64,000 bases of DNA. Origin: Staphylococcus sp. 17KM0847. GTDB taxonomy: Bacteria > Bacillota > Bacilli > Staphylococcales > Staphylococcaceae. The notes beneath the pieces are model-generated. The model made no database searches and had not been told where the DNA came from. It saw nothing but the letters and a program-made list of their open reading frames with translations. Below, piece by piece: positions 45,377 to 54,454 of the stretch; the first letter of the stretch is position 1; each line of letters opens with the position of its first letter. Both the position numbers and the translations under genes were made by a program. The stretch covers positions 682,001 through 746,000 of the forward strand of contig NZ_CP040781.1 of NCBI RefSeq assembly GCF_013463155.1, written 5' to 3'.

Positions 45377-47442
45377 TTGGTCGTTTAATTGATGAGCGAT
45401 ATGAAGTTCAGCAGCTTCTTGGTGGCGGTGGAATGTCTAATGTTTATGTTGCATGGGATACCATTTTAAAGCGTAAAGTAGCGATTAAATTGATTCATAT
45501 TCCCCCCAATGAAAAGCAAGCAACCATTCGACGTTTTGAACGGGAAGTTCAAAATACGACAACATTGTCGCATCAAAATATTGTGAGTGTCTTAGATGTG
45601 GGTGAAGAAGCAGATTGTTTTTATTTGGTCATGGAGTATATTCAAGGACCTACATTGTCAGAGTATATAAAGGAACACGGCAAAATCGAACCTAAACAGG
45701 CCATTCACTTTATTGAACAAGTATTATTAGGCATTCAGCATGCACATGAACATGGTATTATCCATAGAGACATCAAACCACAAAACATGATGATTGATCA
45801 TGGTGAAACGGTTAAAATTGTGGACTTTGGTATTGCTAAAGCATTAAGCGAGACGACGATGACACAGACGAATCATGTTATAGGGACTGTGCAATATTTA
45901 TCACCTGAACAGGCACGTGGAGATCAAATAGGAGCACGTTCAGATATTTATTCAATAGGTATTGTATTATACGAAATGTTAACGGGAGAAGCACCATTTA
46001 CTGGGGAGACACCTGTGAGCATTGCCATTAAACAAATACAAGAACCAGTTCCTAATATTACAGCGCAGCAAAGTGATATTCCACAAGCTTTGAGCAATGT
46101 AATCTTAAAAGCGACAGAGAAAGAACAAGCTAATCGCTATAAAACGGTATCTGAGATGATTCATGATGTTGCAACGGTTTTAGACCCTAGTCGTGCCAAC
46201 GAAGCAGTATATCGGACGGATGATACAGCGACAAAAACAGTTGCTTTAGATAAAGCGGCATTGAAGCAACAACAAGCACAGCAAGCCATAGATGAAACAG
46301 CACATATTCCAATTGTGCCAACAACCCATAAACAGCAGAGCGCAACAAGTCGGCAAATGAAACATCAACCGCATACTGCCTCAATCTCCCCATCTTCTAA
46401 AGGGAAGTCACGTAAGAAAAAAGTGATGGCAGGTATGATCATATTATTGCTATTTTTAGGGTTGTTTATATTTGTGGCAGCTGCACTAGTTGGGAATAAA
46501 TATAGTCAAGTTCCTGATGTATTGGGGCAAACTGAACAACAAGCAACAGATACATTAGCAGCAGAACGTTTAAAGGTCGGTAAAGTCACTCAATCATATA
46601 GCGAAAAATATGAAGAAGGACATGTTATGGCACTCAATCCAGATAAAGGTCAGAAAGTAAAACAACAGAGTGCAGTTGACCTTGTTATTTCTAAAGGAAC
46701 ACATATAGAAAAAATGCCTAATCTTATTGGTAGACCAAAGGCAGAAGCAGAGAAAATATTGTCGGATTTAGGCTTTAGCAAAGTTTCTTATACAACAGCC
46801 TATACACAGAACGATATTGCAAAAGGGAATATTGAATCACAAAGTATTGCAGCTGGTACTTCTGTTGCGGTGAACAAAGAGCAAGTTGAAATTGTTGAAT
46901 CATTAGGTAAGCGTAAAATAGAAGTTGACGACTACACCGGACAAGATATTGATATTGCTAAAGCAAGTCTTGAATCATTAGGCTTAAAGGTGATCGTTGA
47001 GAAAAAACAAAAAGATGATAAAGTTAAAGAAAATCATATTATTCGCCAAACACCTAAAAATAAAGAGGTAGAAGAAGGTTCTGAAGTACGTTTTGTTGTG
47101 TCAGCGGGTTCGGATGATAAAAAAGATGCATCAGAAGAAAAAGAAAGTGCGTCCTCAAAAAATGATTCTAAAGAGACAGCTGATGACGAAGCAACATATG
47201 ACAAGACTTATACACGCTCAGTATTCATCCCGTATTCGGGTAAAGAGGGGAAACCACAAAAAGTTGAAGTATATCTAAAAGATAAAAACAACGATGGTAA
47301 AAAAGCACAAACTTTTGAGATCACGCGTAATACTCAAAAAAGTTTTAATTTTGATGTGGCTTCAGGCGAAAGTTTAAGTTATCGTGTCGTGGTAGATGGC
47401 AAAGAAGTTGAACAAAATGAGATTGATTATGATGACATTTAA
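45373..47442 (+). CDS. pknB: PASTA-domain serine/threonine protein kinase PknB (Stk1)
   Basis: A 689-residue membrane kinase that senses cell wall precursors (muropeptides/lipid II) and phosphorylates wall and virulence regulators. Kinase features: glycine loop GGGGMSNVY (17-25), Lys 39, HRDIKPQN from 131 and DFG at 151-153. After a Gln/Thr/Ala-rich juxtamembrane segment, a basic KSRKKK precedes the membrane helix at about 354-374. Three PASTA domains follow (about 378-441, 442-510 and 511-577), then a Ser/Lys/Glu linker and a C-terminal beta domain. No frameshift. It precedes rsgA after a 220-base gap. Confidence 0.97.
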   Translation: MIGRLIDERYEVQQLLGGGGMSNVYVAWDTILKRKVAIKLIHIPPNEKQATIRRFEREVQNTTTLSHQNIVSVLDVGEEADCFYLVMEYIQGPTLSEYIKEHGKIEPKQAIHFIEQVLLGIQHAHEHGIIHRDIKPQNMMIDHGETVKIVDFGIAKALSETTMTQTNHVIGTVQYLSPEQARGDQIGARSDIYSIGIVLYEMLTGEAPFTGETPVSIAIKQIQEPVPNITAQQSDIPQALSNVILKATEKEQANRYKTVSEMIHDVATVLDPSRANEAVYRTDDTATKTVALDKAALKQQQAQQAIDETAHIPIVPTTHKQQSATSRQMKHQPHTASISPSSKGKSRKKKVMAGMIILLLFLGLFIFVAAALVGNKYSQVPDVLGQTEQQATDTLAAERLKVGKVTQSYSEKYEEGHVMALNPDKGQKVKQQSAVDLVISKGTHIEKMPNLIGRPKAEAEKILSDLGFSKVSYTTAYTQNDIAKGNIESQSIAAGTSVAVNKEQVEIVESLGKRKIEVDDYTGQDIDIAKASLESLGLKVIVEKKQKDDKVKENHIIRQTPKNKEVEEGSEVRFVVSAGSDDKKDASEEKESASSKNDSKETADDEATYDKTYTRSVFIPYSGKEGKPQKVEVYLKDKNNDGKKAQTFEITRNTQKSFNFDVASGESLSYRVVVDGKEVEQNEIDYDDI

Positions 47443-47599
47443 TGTGGGATATTAGAGTAGAGGATAAAGTGAGAGAATATAAAAGGTATAATAATAGCAA
47501 GTGATTTTAATTTGAGTGACTTGTTTATTGAGTGGGGTGGTGCAGTCTTTTATTAAGATTTCCGTCCCACTTTCTTTCTGTTTGTATGATCGTTTCAAA

Positions 47600-47629
47600 T
47601 TGTTGTTGTATGAAAGAGTTTGGTATAAT
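47600..47629 (+). promoter_or_regulatory. Promoter candidate for rsgA-rpe-thiN
   Basis: TTGTTG (47600-47605) and a perfect TATAAT (47624-47629) are 18 bases apart, about 39 bases before the rsgA start. Upstream, GTGGG near 47533 and CCCAC near 47565 could form a loose stem with a following T-rich stretch that would end the pknB transcript. Confidence 0.5.
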
Positions 47630-47667
47630 AAAAATAATTTGATAAATCAATTGAATGAGGTGTGGAT

Positions 47668-48543
47668 TTGAAAACAGGTCAAATTATAAAGTCATTAAGT
47701 GGAGTATATCGGGTAGATGTAGAAGGTGAAATGTTCGATGCTAAAGCCCGTGGACTCTTTAGAAAAAAACAAATAACACCAATCGTAGGCGATATTGTAG
47801 ATATTGATATCGAGACACACGCATCTGGGTATATTCAACATATACATGAGCGTAAAAACGAACTGAAGCGCCCACCAGTAAGTAATATTGATGTATTAGT
47901 GATTGTTATGAGTGCAGTAGAACCTGACTTTTCAACGCAATTACTGGATCGTTTTTTAGTTATTGCGCATTCTTATGATTTATATCCACGTATTATCATT
48001 ACTAAAAAAGATTTAGCAACAATGGCACAACAAGAAAAAATCACATCAACCTTAGCATTGTATCGTAAGATCGGCTATGAAACACAATTTGTTGGAAAGC
48101 AAGATAATATTCAAACAATATTTAATGCTTGGGAAGCTGGTATTGCAGTGTTGAGTGGTCAATCAGGTGTTGGAAAGTCTACGCTGCTTAATAGTTATCG
48201 ACCTGACTTGGCACTAGAGACAAATACAATTTCACAGTCATTAAATCGGGGGCGTCATACAACAAGGCATGTAGAGCTTTTTCCTAGACACAATGGTTAT
48301 ATTGCTGACACACCGGGGTTCAGTGCTTTAGATTTTAATCACATCGACAAGCAAGATGTACGCGATTATTTTATGGATATTAAGCAAGCAGGGACACACT
48401 GTAAATTTCGTGATTGTTCACATACAAATGAACCTAAGTGTCATGTAAAGACACTTGTTGATCTAGGTGACATTGCAGAATTTAGATATCAACATTATGT
48501 ACAATTATTAACGGAAATCTCAAATCGAAAGGTGAGATACTAA
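47668..48543 (+). CDS. rsgA: Ribosome small subunit-dependent GTPase RsgA
   Basis: A 291-residue circularly permuted GTPase that checks maturation of the 30S subunit. An OB fold (about 1-68) is followed by NTKKD-type ITKKDLA, then Walker [10 protein letters not shown] near 164-172 and [10 protein letters not shown], the permuted order G4-G1-G3. The C-terminal zinc site is in [18 protein letters not shown]. The start is likely the TTG at 47668, six bases after GAGGTG, giving the MKTGQI opening of family members; an in-frame GTG two codons earlier is the alternative. Confidence 0.94.
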   Translation: MKTGQIIKSLSGVYRVDVEGEMFDAKARGLFRKKQITPIVGDIVDIDIETHASGYIQHIHERKNELKRPPVSNIDVLVIVMSAVEPDFSTQLLDRFLVIAHSYDLYPRIIITKKDLATMAQQEKITSTLALYRKIGYETQFVGKQDNIQTIFNAWEAGIAVLSGQSGVGKSTLLNSYRPDLALETNTISQSLNRGRHTTRHVELFPRHNGYIADTPGFSALDFNHIDKQDVRDYFMDIKQAGTHCKFRDCSHTNEPKCHVKTLVDLGDIAEFRYQHYVQLLTEISNRKVRY

Positions 48544-49193
48544 TGACAAAAATATTTCCTTCTTTACTGTCAGCAGATTTTTTAGCGTTAAAAGATGAAA
48601 TCGATACTTTAGAGCGTGCCGGTGTAGACGCTTTACACTTTGATGTGATGGATGGTACATTCGTTCCTAATATTTCTATTGGCCTACCGATACTTGAAGC
48701 TGTAAGACGTGGAACGACACTGCCTATTGATGTTCATTTGATGATTGATAATCCTGAAATGTATATTGATGTTTTTTGTGAAAAAGGTGCAGATAAGGTA
48801 TCTGTACATGTTGAGTCAACGCCCCATATTCATCGTGCAATTCAAAAAATAAAAAAACACGGTAAAGAAGCAGGTATTGTAGTGAACCCGGGGACAGCTA
48901 TTGATGTGATTCAACCTATGTTAACAGAAGTTGATTTTGTACTTGTCATGTCAGTGAACCCAGGATTTGGTGGGCAGGCGTTTATTGAACAAAGCATTGA
49001 TAAAATTCATACACTTCATCAACTGCGTAAAACACACAACTTAACATTTAATATAGAAGTGGATGGTGGCATTAATGAAAAAACAGGACAACAAGTTATT
49101 GATGCCGGTGCAGATTGGTTAGTTGCAGGTTCATATTTCTTCAAGCATTCTGACTATGCGAAAGCCGTACAAACTTTAAAAGGGCAGGCGTAA
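48543..49193 (+). CDS. rpe: Ribulose-phosphate 3-epimerase
   Basis: A 216-residue TIM barrel linking ribulose-5-P and xylulose-5-P in the pentose phosphate pathway. Metal and active-site motifs are FDVMDGTFVPNISIG near 33-47, DVHLMI near 65, VMSVNPGFGGQAFI near 137-150 and EVDGGI near 172. It shares one base with the rsgA stop (TAATG). Confidence 0.96.
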   Translation: MTKIFPSLLSADFLALKDEIDTLERAGVDALHFDVMDGTFVPNISIGLPILEAVRRGTTLPIDVHLMIDNPEMYIDVFCEKGADKVSVHVESTPHIHRAIQKIKKHGKEAGIVVNPGTAIDVIQPMLTEVDFVLVMSVNPGFGGQAFIEQSIDKIHTLHQLRKTHNLTFNIEVDGGINEKTGQQVIDAGADWLVAGSYFFKHSDYAKAVQTLKGQA

Positions 49194-49196
49194 TAT

Positions 49197-49841
49197 ATGA
49201 GTGTACAAAAGATTCATTTGTTATGTAGCGAACGTCATTTACCTGAACAAGTTTTTGAAAAATATCATGATGCTGTGTGGGCTGGTGTAGATAGAGGTAC
49301 GCTCATATTGCTTGAACATGACATTCAACCCGTATTTGCAGTAGGGGATTTTGATTCGGTATCTGAAGCAGCACGTGAGTGGATTGCAAATAAAATGCCA
49401 ATAGACCCCGTTCCAGCTGAAAAAGCTGATACGGATTTAGCTTTGGCTATTGAACAAGCGATTGATCGTGGCTATCAAGATATATGCATCTATGGTGCAA
49501 CCGGAGGGCGTCTGGATCATTTTATGGGGGCGATGCAATTGTTAAAAACGCCTGCCTATCAAACACATCATGTAAAGCTGATCGATTGTCAAAATGAGAT
49601 TACGTTGCTAACAGCAGGAGAGCATCAAATGAATCATGACAAACAGTACACATATATTTCGTTTATGCCTGCGTCGGATGAAGTCGTCATCTCACTGACA
49701 GGATTTAAATACAATCTTGAACGGAAAGTACTGTCGACAGGAACGACGTTAACCGTTTCTAATGAATTTGTTCAACAAACAGGACATATTCATATCCACA
49801 AAGGTATGGTTTATCAAATGCGTAGTCGAGATTATATATAA
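49197..49841 (+). CDS. thiN: Thiamine pyrophosphokinase
   Basis: A 214-residue enzyme making thiamine diphosphate from thiamine and ATP. Key motifs are GVDRGTLILL (near 24-33), VGDFDSVSEAA (near 44-54), KADTDLALAIE (near 79-89) and YGATGGRLDHFMG (near 96-108). It is the last gene of the rsgA-rpe-thiN run, followed by a terminator. Confidence 0.94.
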   Translation: MSVQKIHLLCSERHLPEQVFEKYHDAVWAGVDRGTLILLEHDIQPVFAVGDFDSVSEAAREWIANKMPIDPVPAEKADTDLALAIEQAIDRGYQDICIYGATGGRLDHFMGAMQLLKTPAYQTHHVKLIDCQNEITLLTAGEHQMNHDKQYTYISFMPASDEVVISLTGFKYNLERKVLSTGTTLTVSNEFVQQTGHIHIHKGMVYQMRSRDYI

Positions 49842-49852
49842 ATAGGCATAAA

Positions 49853-49885
49853 AAAACGAGACTTCCACATATAGTCTCGTTTTTA
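49853..49885. terminator. Bidirectional terminator between thiN and rpmB
   Basis: ACGAGACT (49856-49863) pairs with AGTCTCGT (49873-49880), flanked by A6 on the left and T5 on the right. It serves the convergent thiN and rpmB genes. Confidence 0.93.
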
Positions 49886-49903
49886 TAATTAACTTTAATT
49901 AAA

Positions 49904-50092
49904 TTATACGCGTGTAACTTTACCTGATTTTAAAGCACGAGTAGAAACCCAAACTTTTTTAGGTTTACCATCAACAAGGATTCTCACTTTTTGTAAGTTC
50001 GCATTCCAACGGCGTTTCGTTGAGTTTAATGCATGAGAACGTCTGTTGCCTGTTGAAGCTTTACGTCCTGTTACGAAACATTCTTTACCCAT
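49904..50092 (-). CDS. rpmB: 50S ribosomal protein L28
   Basis: A 62-residue protein of the large subunit: [20 protein letters not shown] and [17 protein letters not shown] are close to other staphylococcal L28 sequences. It has only one Cys (position 5), so it is the zinc-free form. Two ATG codons are adjacent on the minus strand; I chose the second (seven bases after AGGAGG) because L28 begins MGK. Its promoter is at 50146-50174. Confidence 0.97.
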   Translation of the reverse strand: MGKECFVTGRKASTGNRRSHALNSTKRRWNANLQKVRILVDGKPKKVWVSTRALKSGKVTRV

Positions 50093-50145
50093 CATCGTAC
50101 CTCCTTTAAGAAATACAAATACACTTTGCTACTACATACTAAGGT

Positions 50146-50174
50146 AATATACCATAATCATAGGGTCTGTGCAA
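50146..50174 (-). promoter_or_regulatory. Promoter of rpmB
   Basis: On the minus strand TTGCAC (50174-50169) and TATATT (50151-50146) are 17 bases apart, about 55 bases before the L28 start. Confidence 0.65.
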
Positions 50175-50204
50175 TAAAAAGCATAACATATTTTATAAAT
50201 TACT

Positions 50205-50232
50205 TTGTGCATACGTCAGTTTCTGTTATAAT
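50205..50232 (+). promoter_or_regulatory. Promoter candidate for the long leader before yloU-fakA
   Basis: TTGTGC (50205-50210) and a perfect TATAAT (50227-50232) are 16 bases apart, divergent from the rpmB promoter. Other TATAAT boxes near 50281 and 50512 lack good -35 partners. Confidence 0.5.
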
Positions 50233-50575
50233 TTACTATTGTGATTGATATTTAAAACGCTTTACAAGTTAATATCAGAGTATAATAGCCTTTTAAATAC
50301 AGGATGCTATCATGTAAATCGTACCGAGTGATAGCATACTTTTAAATAAGGATTAAGTGTTTTATGCCATACGTAAAAGCGTATTTGATTTTTAGAGTGA
50401 CTCTATTTTTATAGTTGGATACTCTGATCTGGCTAGCATGCTTGTGCCAATAATAGTAAAATAGAAGTAATGCATGCAGCGATGTAATAATGCAATGGCA
50501 TTTTGGATGATTATAATTTTAAAATACACAGTGTAAATACAAGAGAATCGATATAAGAAGAGGAGGCGTTTGAAG
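50233..50575 (+). other. Untranslated region of about 340 bases before yloU, with hairpins
   Basis: No ORF with a ribosome site is visible. ATGCTATCA (near 50303) pairs perfectly with TGATAGCAT (near 50331) over nine bases with a 19-base loop or less. Farther on, repeated GCATGC-containing segments (near 50437 and 50474) and AATGCAATGGCATT near 50492 are self-complementary. It could be a structured 5' leader or hold a small RNA; no known riboswitch consensus was recognised. Confidence 0.4.
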
Positions 50576-50950
50576 ATGGCATTAGAAATTACAAATGATT
50601 ATGGAAGTATAGACATTTCGAATGAAGTCATCGCATCTGTGGTAGGTGGCAAAGCAGTAGAATGTTACGGCATTGTCGGCATGGCTTCTCGTCAGCAAGT
50701 ACGTGATGGAATTGCTGAAATTTTAGGTCATGAAAACTATGCAAAAGGGATTGTTGTGAGGGAAAGTGACGGTATTTTAGATGTAGATATGTATATTATC
50801 GTCAGCTATGGCGTTAAAATTTCAGAAGTTGCACAGAATGTACAATCAACAGTTAAATACACTTTAGAACATACATTAAAGTTAAAAGTAAACTCAGTTA
50901 ATATATTCGTACAAGGCGTACGCTTTAACAATGACGGGAACGACAAATAG
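50576..50950 (+). CDS. Asp23/Gls24-family envelope stress protein (YloU)
   Basis: A 124-residue Asp23/DUF322 protein beginning MALEITNDYGSIDISNEVIA, with family motifs VVGGKAVECYGIVGMASRQ, VDMYIIVSYGVKI and KVNSVNIFVQGVRF. It sits directly before fakA in Firmicutes generally. Function is unclear; Asp23 proteins are linked to cell envelope homeostasis. The start is the ATG after GAGGAGGCG. A TTG two codons earlier is in frame but too close to the ribosome site. Confidence 0.9.
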   Translation: MALEITNDYGSIDISNEVIASVVGGKAVECYGIVGMASRQQVRDGIAEILGHENYAKGIVVRESDGILDVDMYIIVSYGVKISEVAQNVQSTVKYTLEHTLKLKVNSVNIFVQGVRFNNDGNDK

Positions 50951-50962
50951 GAGGATATTTGC

Positions 50963-52621
50963 ATGGTTACGAAGATTGACGGTAAACTATTTGCCGAAAT
51001 GATTATACAGGGAGCACAAAACTTATCAAATAATGCTGATATGGTTGATGCATTGAACGTCTATCCAGTACCAGATGGTGATACGGGGACAAATATGAAC
51101 TTATCAATGACTTCAGGGAGAGAAGAAGTACAAAATCATCCTTCACTTCATATTGGAGAATTAGGAAAGTCTTTTTCAAAAGGCTTGCTGATGGGGGCAC
51201 GTGGTAATTCGGGCGTTATTTTGTCACAAATCTTTAGAGGTTTTTCTAAAGCACTAGAAGATCAACAAGATATAGACGCAAAACAGTTTGCGAACAGTTT
51301 TGATGCAGGTGTTAAAACAGCATATAAAGCGGTGATGAAGCCAGTAGAAGGTACAATTTTAACTGTTGCAAAAGACGCGGGGCAAGCAGCAATAGATAAA
51401 GCGGCAGAGACAGACGATTGTTTAGAAGTAATGACAGCTGTGTATCAGGCTGCACAACAATCGTTAGAAAATACACCTAACTTATTGCCAGTTTTAAAAG
51501 AAGTTGGCGTTGTTGATAGTGGTGGTAAAGGGTTAACACTGGTGTATGAAGGGTTTTTAAAAGCGATGAAAGGTGAAACGATCACTGCTCAGACACCTAA
51601 ACTTGATAAAGAAGAATTATTTAACGATGAGCATGACTTTCACGGTGTGATTAATACGGAAGATATTGTTTATGGCTATTGTACGGAGATGATGGTTCGT
51701 TTCCAATCGGATAAAGCGCCGTTTGATGAAGCGGCATTTCGAGAAGAGATGAGTCAGTTTGGTGATTCTTTACTCGTTATTAGCGATGATGAGATTGTCA
51801 AAGTTCATGTACATACTGAAACACCGGGTGAGGTATTTACATTCGGTCAAAAATTTGGTGAACTTATTAAAGTTAAGGCTGAAAATATGCGTGAACAGCA
51901 TCGTGAAGTATTGCGTAAAGAAGCAGCAAATGCAGATAAAGCTGCAACTTCAAAACAGGAAACAGTGGAAACAGCGATTATTACAATCTCAATGGGAGAG
52001 GGCATTACAGAGCTGTTTAAATCAATGGGTGCAACACATATCATTAATGGTGGCCAAACGATGAATCCATCAACAGAAGATATTGTGAATGTCATTGAGG
52101 AGAGTGGTTGCAAACGTGCAATCATTTTACCGAACAATAAAAATATCCAGATGGCGAGCAAACAAGCAACGGATATTGTCGATGTAGAAGCAATTGTTGT
52201 ACCGACACGTACCGTACCACAAGGCATTGCAGCGATGTTTAGCTACGATTCGTCTGCAAGTTTGGAAGATAATGCAGAATCTATGACAGCTGCTTTAGAC
52301 GATGTAAAATCAGGTTCAATAACATATGCTGTTCGTGATACGACAATTGATGGCATTAATATTGAAAAAGGTGCTTACATGGGCTTAGTGGAAGATAAAA
52401 TTGTTGTAAGTGATCACAAAGTAGAAACAGCATTAGAACAAACATTGACAGCAATGTTAGACGAAGAAAGTGAAATTTTAACAATTATTGCGGGTGAGGA
52501 AGCAACAGAGGCTCAAACAGCGCATATTGTTAACTATGCTGAATCACACTTTGAAGATGTAGAAATTGAAGTACAACAAGGTCAACAACCTATTTATCCT
52601 TATTTGTTTGCTGTCGAATAA
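50963..52621 (+). CDS. fakA: Fatty acid kinase catalytic subunit FakA (DAK2/YloV)
   Basis: A 552-residue kinase that phosphorylates exogenous fatty acids held on a FakB protein, feeding PlsX/PlsY and phospholipid synthesis; it also affects virulence regulation in S. aureus. The N-terminal DhaL nucleotide domain has [18 protein letters not shown] (about 28-45) and [18 protein letters not shown] (about 76-93). The C-terminal half is the FakB-binding domain. Ribosome site AGGAGG, twelve bases after yloU. The functional partner plsX lies downstream at 57176. Confidence 0.95.
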   Translation: MVTKIDGKLFAEMIIQGAQNLSNNADMVDALNVYPVPDGDTGTNMNLSMTSGREEVQNHPSLHIGELGKSFSKGLLMGARGNSGVILSQIFRGFSKALEDQQDIDAKQFANSFDAGVKTAYKAVMKPVEGTILTVAKDAGQAAIDKAAETDDCLEVMTAVYQAAQQSLENTPNLLPVLKEVGVVDSGGKGLTLVYEGFLKAMKGETITAQTPKLDKEELFNDEHDFHGVINTEDIVYGYCTEMMVRFQSDKAPFDEAAFREEMSQFGDSLLVISDDEIVKVHVHTETPGEVFTFGQKFGELIKVKAENMREQHREVLRKEAANADKAATSKQETVETAIITISMGEGITELFKSMGATHIINGGQTMNPSTEDIVNVIEESGCKRAIILPNNKNIQMASKQATDIVDVEAIVVPTRTVPQGIAAMFSYDSSASLEDNAESMTAALDDVKSGSITYAVRDTTIDGINIEKGAYMGLVEDKIVVSDHKVETALEQTLTAMLDEESEILTIIAGEEATEAQTAHIVNYAESHFEDVEIEVQQGQQPIYPYLFAVE

Positions 52622-52673
52622 AATTTGATGACTGAATAGTTTGGAGTATATCAATAAGAGATGATCTCTATAA

Positions 52674-52712
52674 AAGGTGAGGGCGTTTTCAATATGCACC
52701 TCATCTTTTTTT
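52674..52712 (+). terminator. Terminator after fakA
   Basis: AAGGTGAGG near 52674 pairs with CCTCATCTT near 52699 (with G-U pairs), with GCGTTTTCAATATGC inside, followed by T7. Confidence 0.75.
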
Positions 52713-52835
52713 ATGGTGAGCAGTAAAGATATCTGTACACATTTTTTATCGCATATTTAGATGAAATATAGTAACAGATGATTGATGAATGCATAGAGAC
52801 AGAATTGTGGATAATTATCATATAATTCTTGATAT

Positions 52836-52863
52836 TTCAATAAAAAAATAGAATTGTTATAAT
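52836..52863 (+). promoter_or_regulatory. Promoter candidate for sdaAB-sdaAA
   Basis: TTCAAT (52836-52841) and TATAAT (52858-52863) are 16 bases apart, 40 bases before the sdaAB start, in a strongly AT-rich stretch. Confidence 0.5.
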
Positions 52864-52903
52864 AGTTTTATATGTTACAAAAGTAAAAACAGGGGGGAGT
52901 CAT

Positions 52904-53569
52904 ATGAAGTTTAAAAGTGTTTTTGATATTATAGGACCTACAATGGTAGGACCATCGTCATCTCATACTGCAGGCGCTGTACGTATAGGGCTAGTTGCAA
53001 GAGCTTTATTTGGAGGACAGCCTACGCATGCTGATATTTATCTTTATGGTTCTTTTATGGAAACATATAAAGGACATGGTACGGATGTTGCGCTTGTAGG
53101 CGGATTGCTGGGTTATGATACAGATGATAGCCGTATTGAATCCAGTTTAGAAACTGCAAAAACGCTTGGTATGAGAGTGAACTTTATTGAAATGGACGAA
53201 GAGCGTAGCCATCCTAATACAGCGATTATTGATATGATGGATGGAGATACACATATTTCAGTGGAAGGTATATCTATTGGTGGAGGGAAGATAGAAATCG
53301 TAGCCATTAATGGTTTTCCTATCACTGTAAGTGGCAATTATCCAACACTTCTCGTCTTTCATAAAGATACATTTGGTACGATTGGTAAAGTGGCTAATAT
53401 TTTAGGTGATCATAGCATTAATGTTGGAAGTATGCATGTTGCACGCAAAGAAAAAGGGGATCAAGCGCTGATGACATGCGAGTTAGATGATCATGTAAGT
53501 GAAGTGGTGATTCATCAAATCCGTCAAGTTCCTGGTGTAGTGACGGTATCATTAATGGGAGACGATTAG
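52904..53569 (+). CDS. sdaAB: L-serine dehydratase, iron-sulfur-dependent, beta subunit
   Basis: A 221-residue subunit of the two-chain [4Fe-4S] enzyme that deaminates L-serine to pyruvate. It opens with FDIIGPTMVGPSSSHTAGAVRIG, the conserved signature, and ends in an ACT domain (about 147-221, TLLVFHKDTFGTIGKVANIL) that probably binds serine. Ribosome site GGGGGG. In Bacillus the same pair lies between yloV and recG as here. Confidence 0.95.
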   Translation: MKFKSVFDIIGPTMVGPSSSHTAGAVRIGLVARALFGGQPTHADIYLYGSFMETYKGHGTDVALVGGLLGYDTDDSRIESSLETAKTLGMRVNFIEMDEERSHPNTAIIDMMDGDTHISVEGISIGGGKIEIVAINGFPITVSGNYPTLLVFHKDTFGTIGKVANILGDHSINVGSMHVARKEKGDQALMTCELDDHVSEVVIHQIRQVPGVVTVSLMGDD

Positions 53570-53582
53570 TTGGAGGGGTATC

Positions 53583-54452
53583 ATGTTTAAAAATGTTAGA
53601 GAACTTATTGCAAAATGTGAAGCAGAAAATAAAGCGATTTATGAAGTGATGTTAGAGCAAGAAATGGCTGTAACAGGCTTAACACAAGAAGAAGTATATC
53701 AGTACATGGATCGCAACTTGACAACAATGGAAAACGCAGTAGAAGAAGGTTTAGCAGGTGTTACCTCTAAAACAGGCTTAACAGGTGGCGATGCGGTACT
53801 GATGAAACAGTATATCGCTAGTGGACGTGCGTTAGCAGGAGATTTAGTACTAGATGCAGTGAGCAAGGCAGTGGCTACGAATGAAGTGAATGCTGCTATG
53901 GGTAAAATTTGTGCGACACCAACAGCAGGTTCTGCCGGTGTGGTCCCGGGTGTACTATTCTCTCTTAAAGAAAGATTGAATTTGACAAGACAGGATATGT
54001 TGCATTTTTTATTAACAGCAGGTGCATTTGGTTTTGTTGTTGCTAACAATGCTTCTATTTCTGGTGCAGCGGGAGGTTGTCAAGCAGAAGTCGGATCTGC
54101 TAGTGCAATGGCTGCTGCTGCAATAGTAGAAGCATCAGGCGGAACACCTCAACAATCGGCAGAAGGCTTTGCGATTTGCTTGAAAAATATGTTAGGTCTT
54201 GTATGTGATCCAGTCGCTGGTTTAGTCGAAGTCCCATGTGTAAAACGCAATGCAGCGGGTGCATCCAATGCCATTGTATCAGCAGACATGGCACTTGCTG
54301 GTATCACATCACGTATACCTACGGATGAAGTGATTGATGCTATGTATCGTATTGGTCAAACAATGCCTTCAGCACTGCGTGAAACGGGTCGTGGCGGTTT
54401 AGCTGGTACAGAAACAGGTCAACGCTTAAAACAACAAATATTTGGTGATTAA
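53583..54452 (+). CDS. sdaAA: L-serine dehydratase, iron-sulfur-dependent, alpha subunit
   Basis: A 289-residue catalytic subunit. Cysteines suitable for the iron-sulfur cluster are in [11 protein letters not shown] (near 117), [14 protein letters not shown] (near 163), [19 protein letters not shown] (near 203-221). Thirteen bases after sdaAB with a GGAGGGG site. Two bases separate it from recG. Confidence 0.95.
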   Translation: MFKNVRELIAKCEAENKAIYEVMLEQEMAVTGLTQEEVYQYMDRNLTTMENAVEEGLAGVTSKTGLTGGDAVLMKQYIASGRALAGDLVLDAVSKAVATNEVNAAMGKICATPTAGSAGVVPGVLFSLKERLNLTRQDMLHFLLTAGAFGFVVANNASISGAAGGCQAEVGSASAMAAAAIVEASGGTPQQSAEGFAICLKNMLGLVCDPVAGLVEVPCVKRNAAGASNAIVSADMALAGITSRIPTDEVIDAMYRIGQTMPSALRETGRGGLAGTETGQRLKQQIFGD

Positions 54453-54454
54453 CT

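Noticed and set aside
51759-52064. 101-codon plus-strand ORF inside fakA
   Set aside because: Out-of-frame shadow within a conserved gene; no ribosome site.
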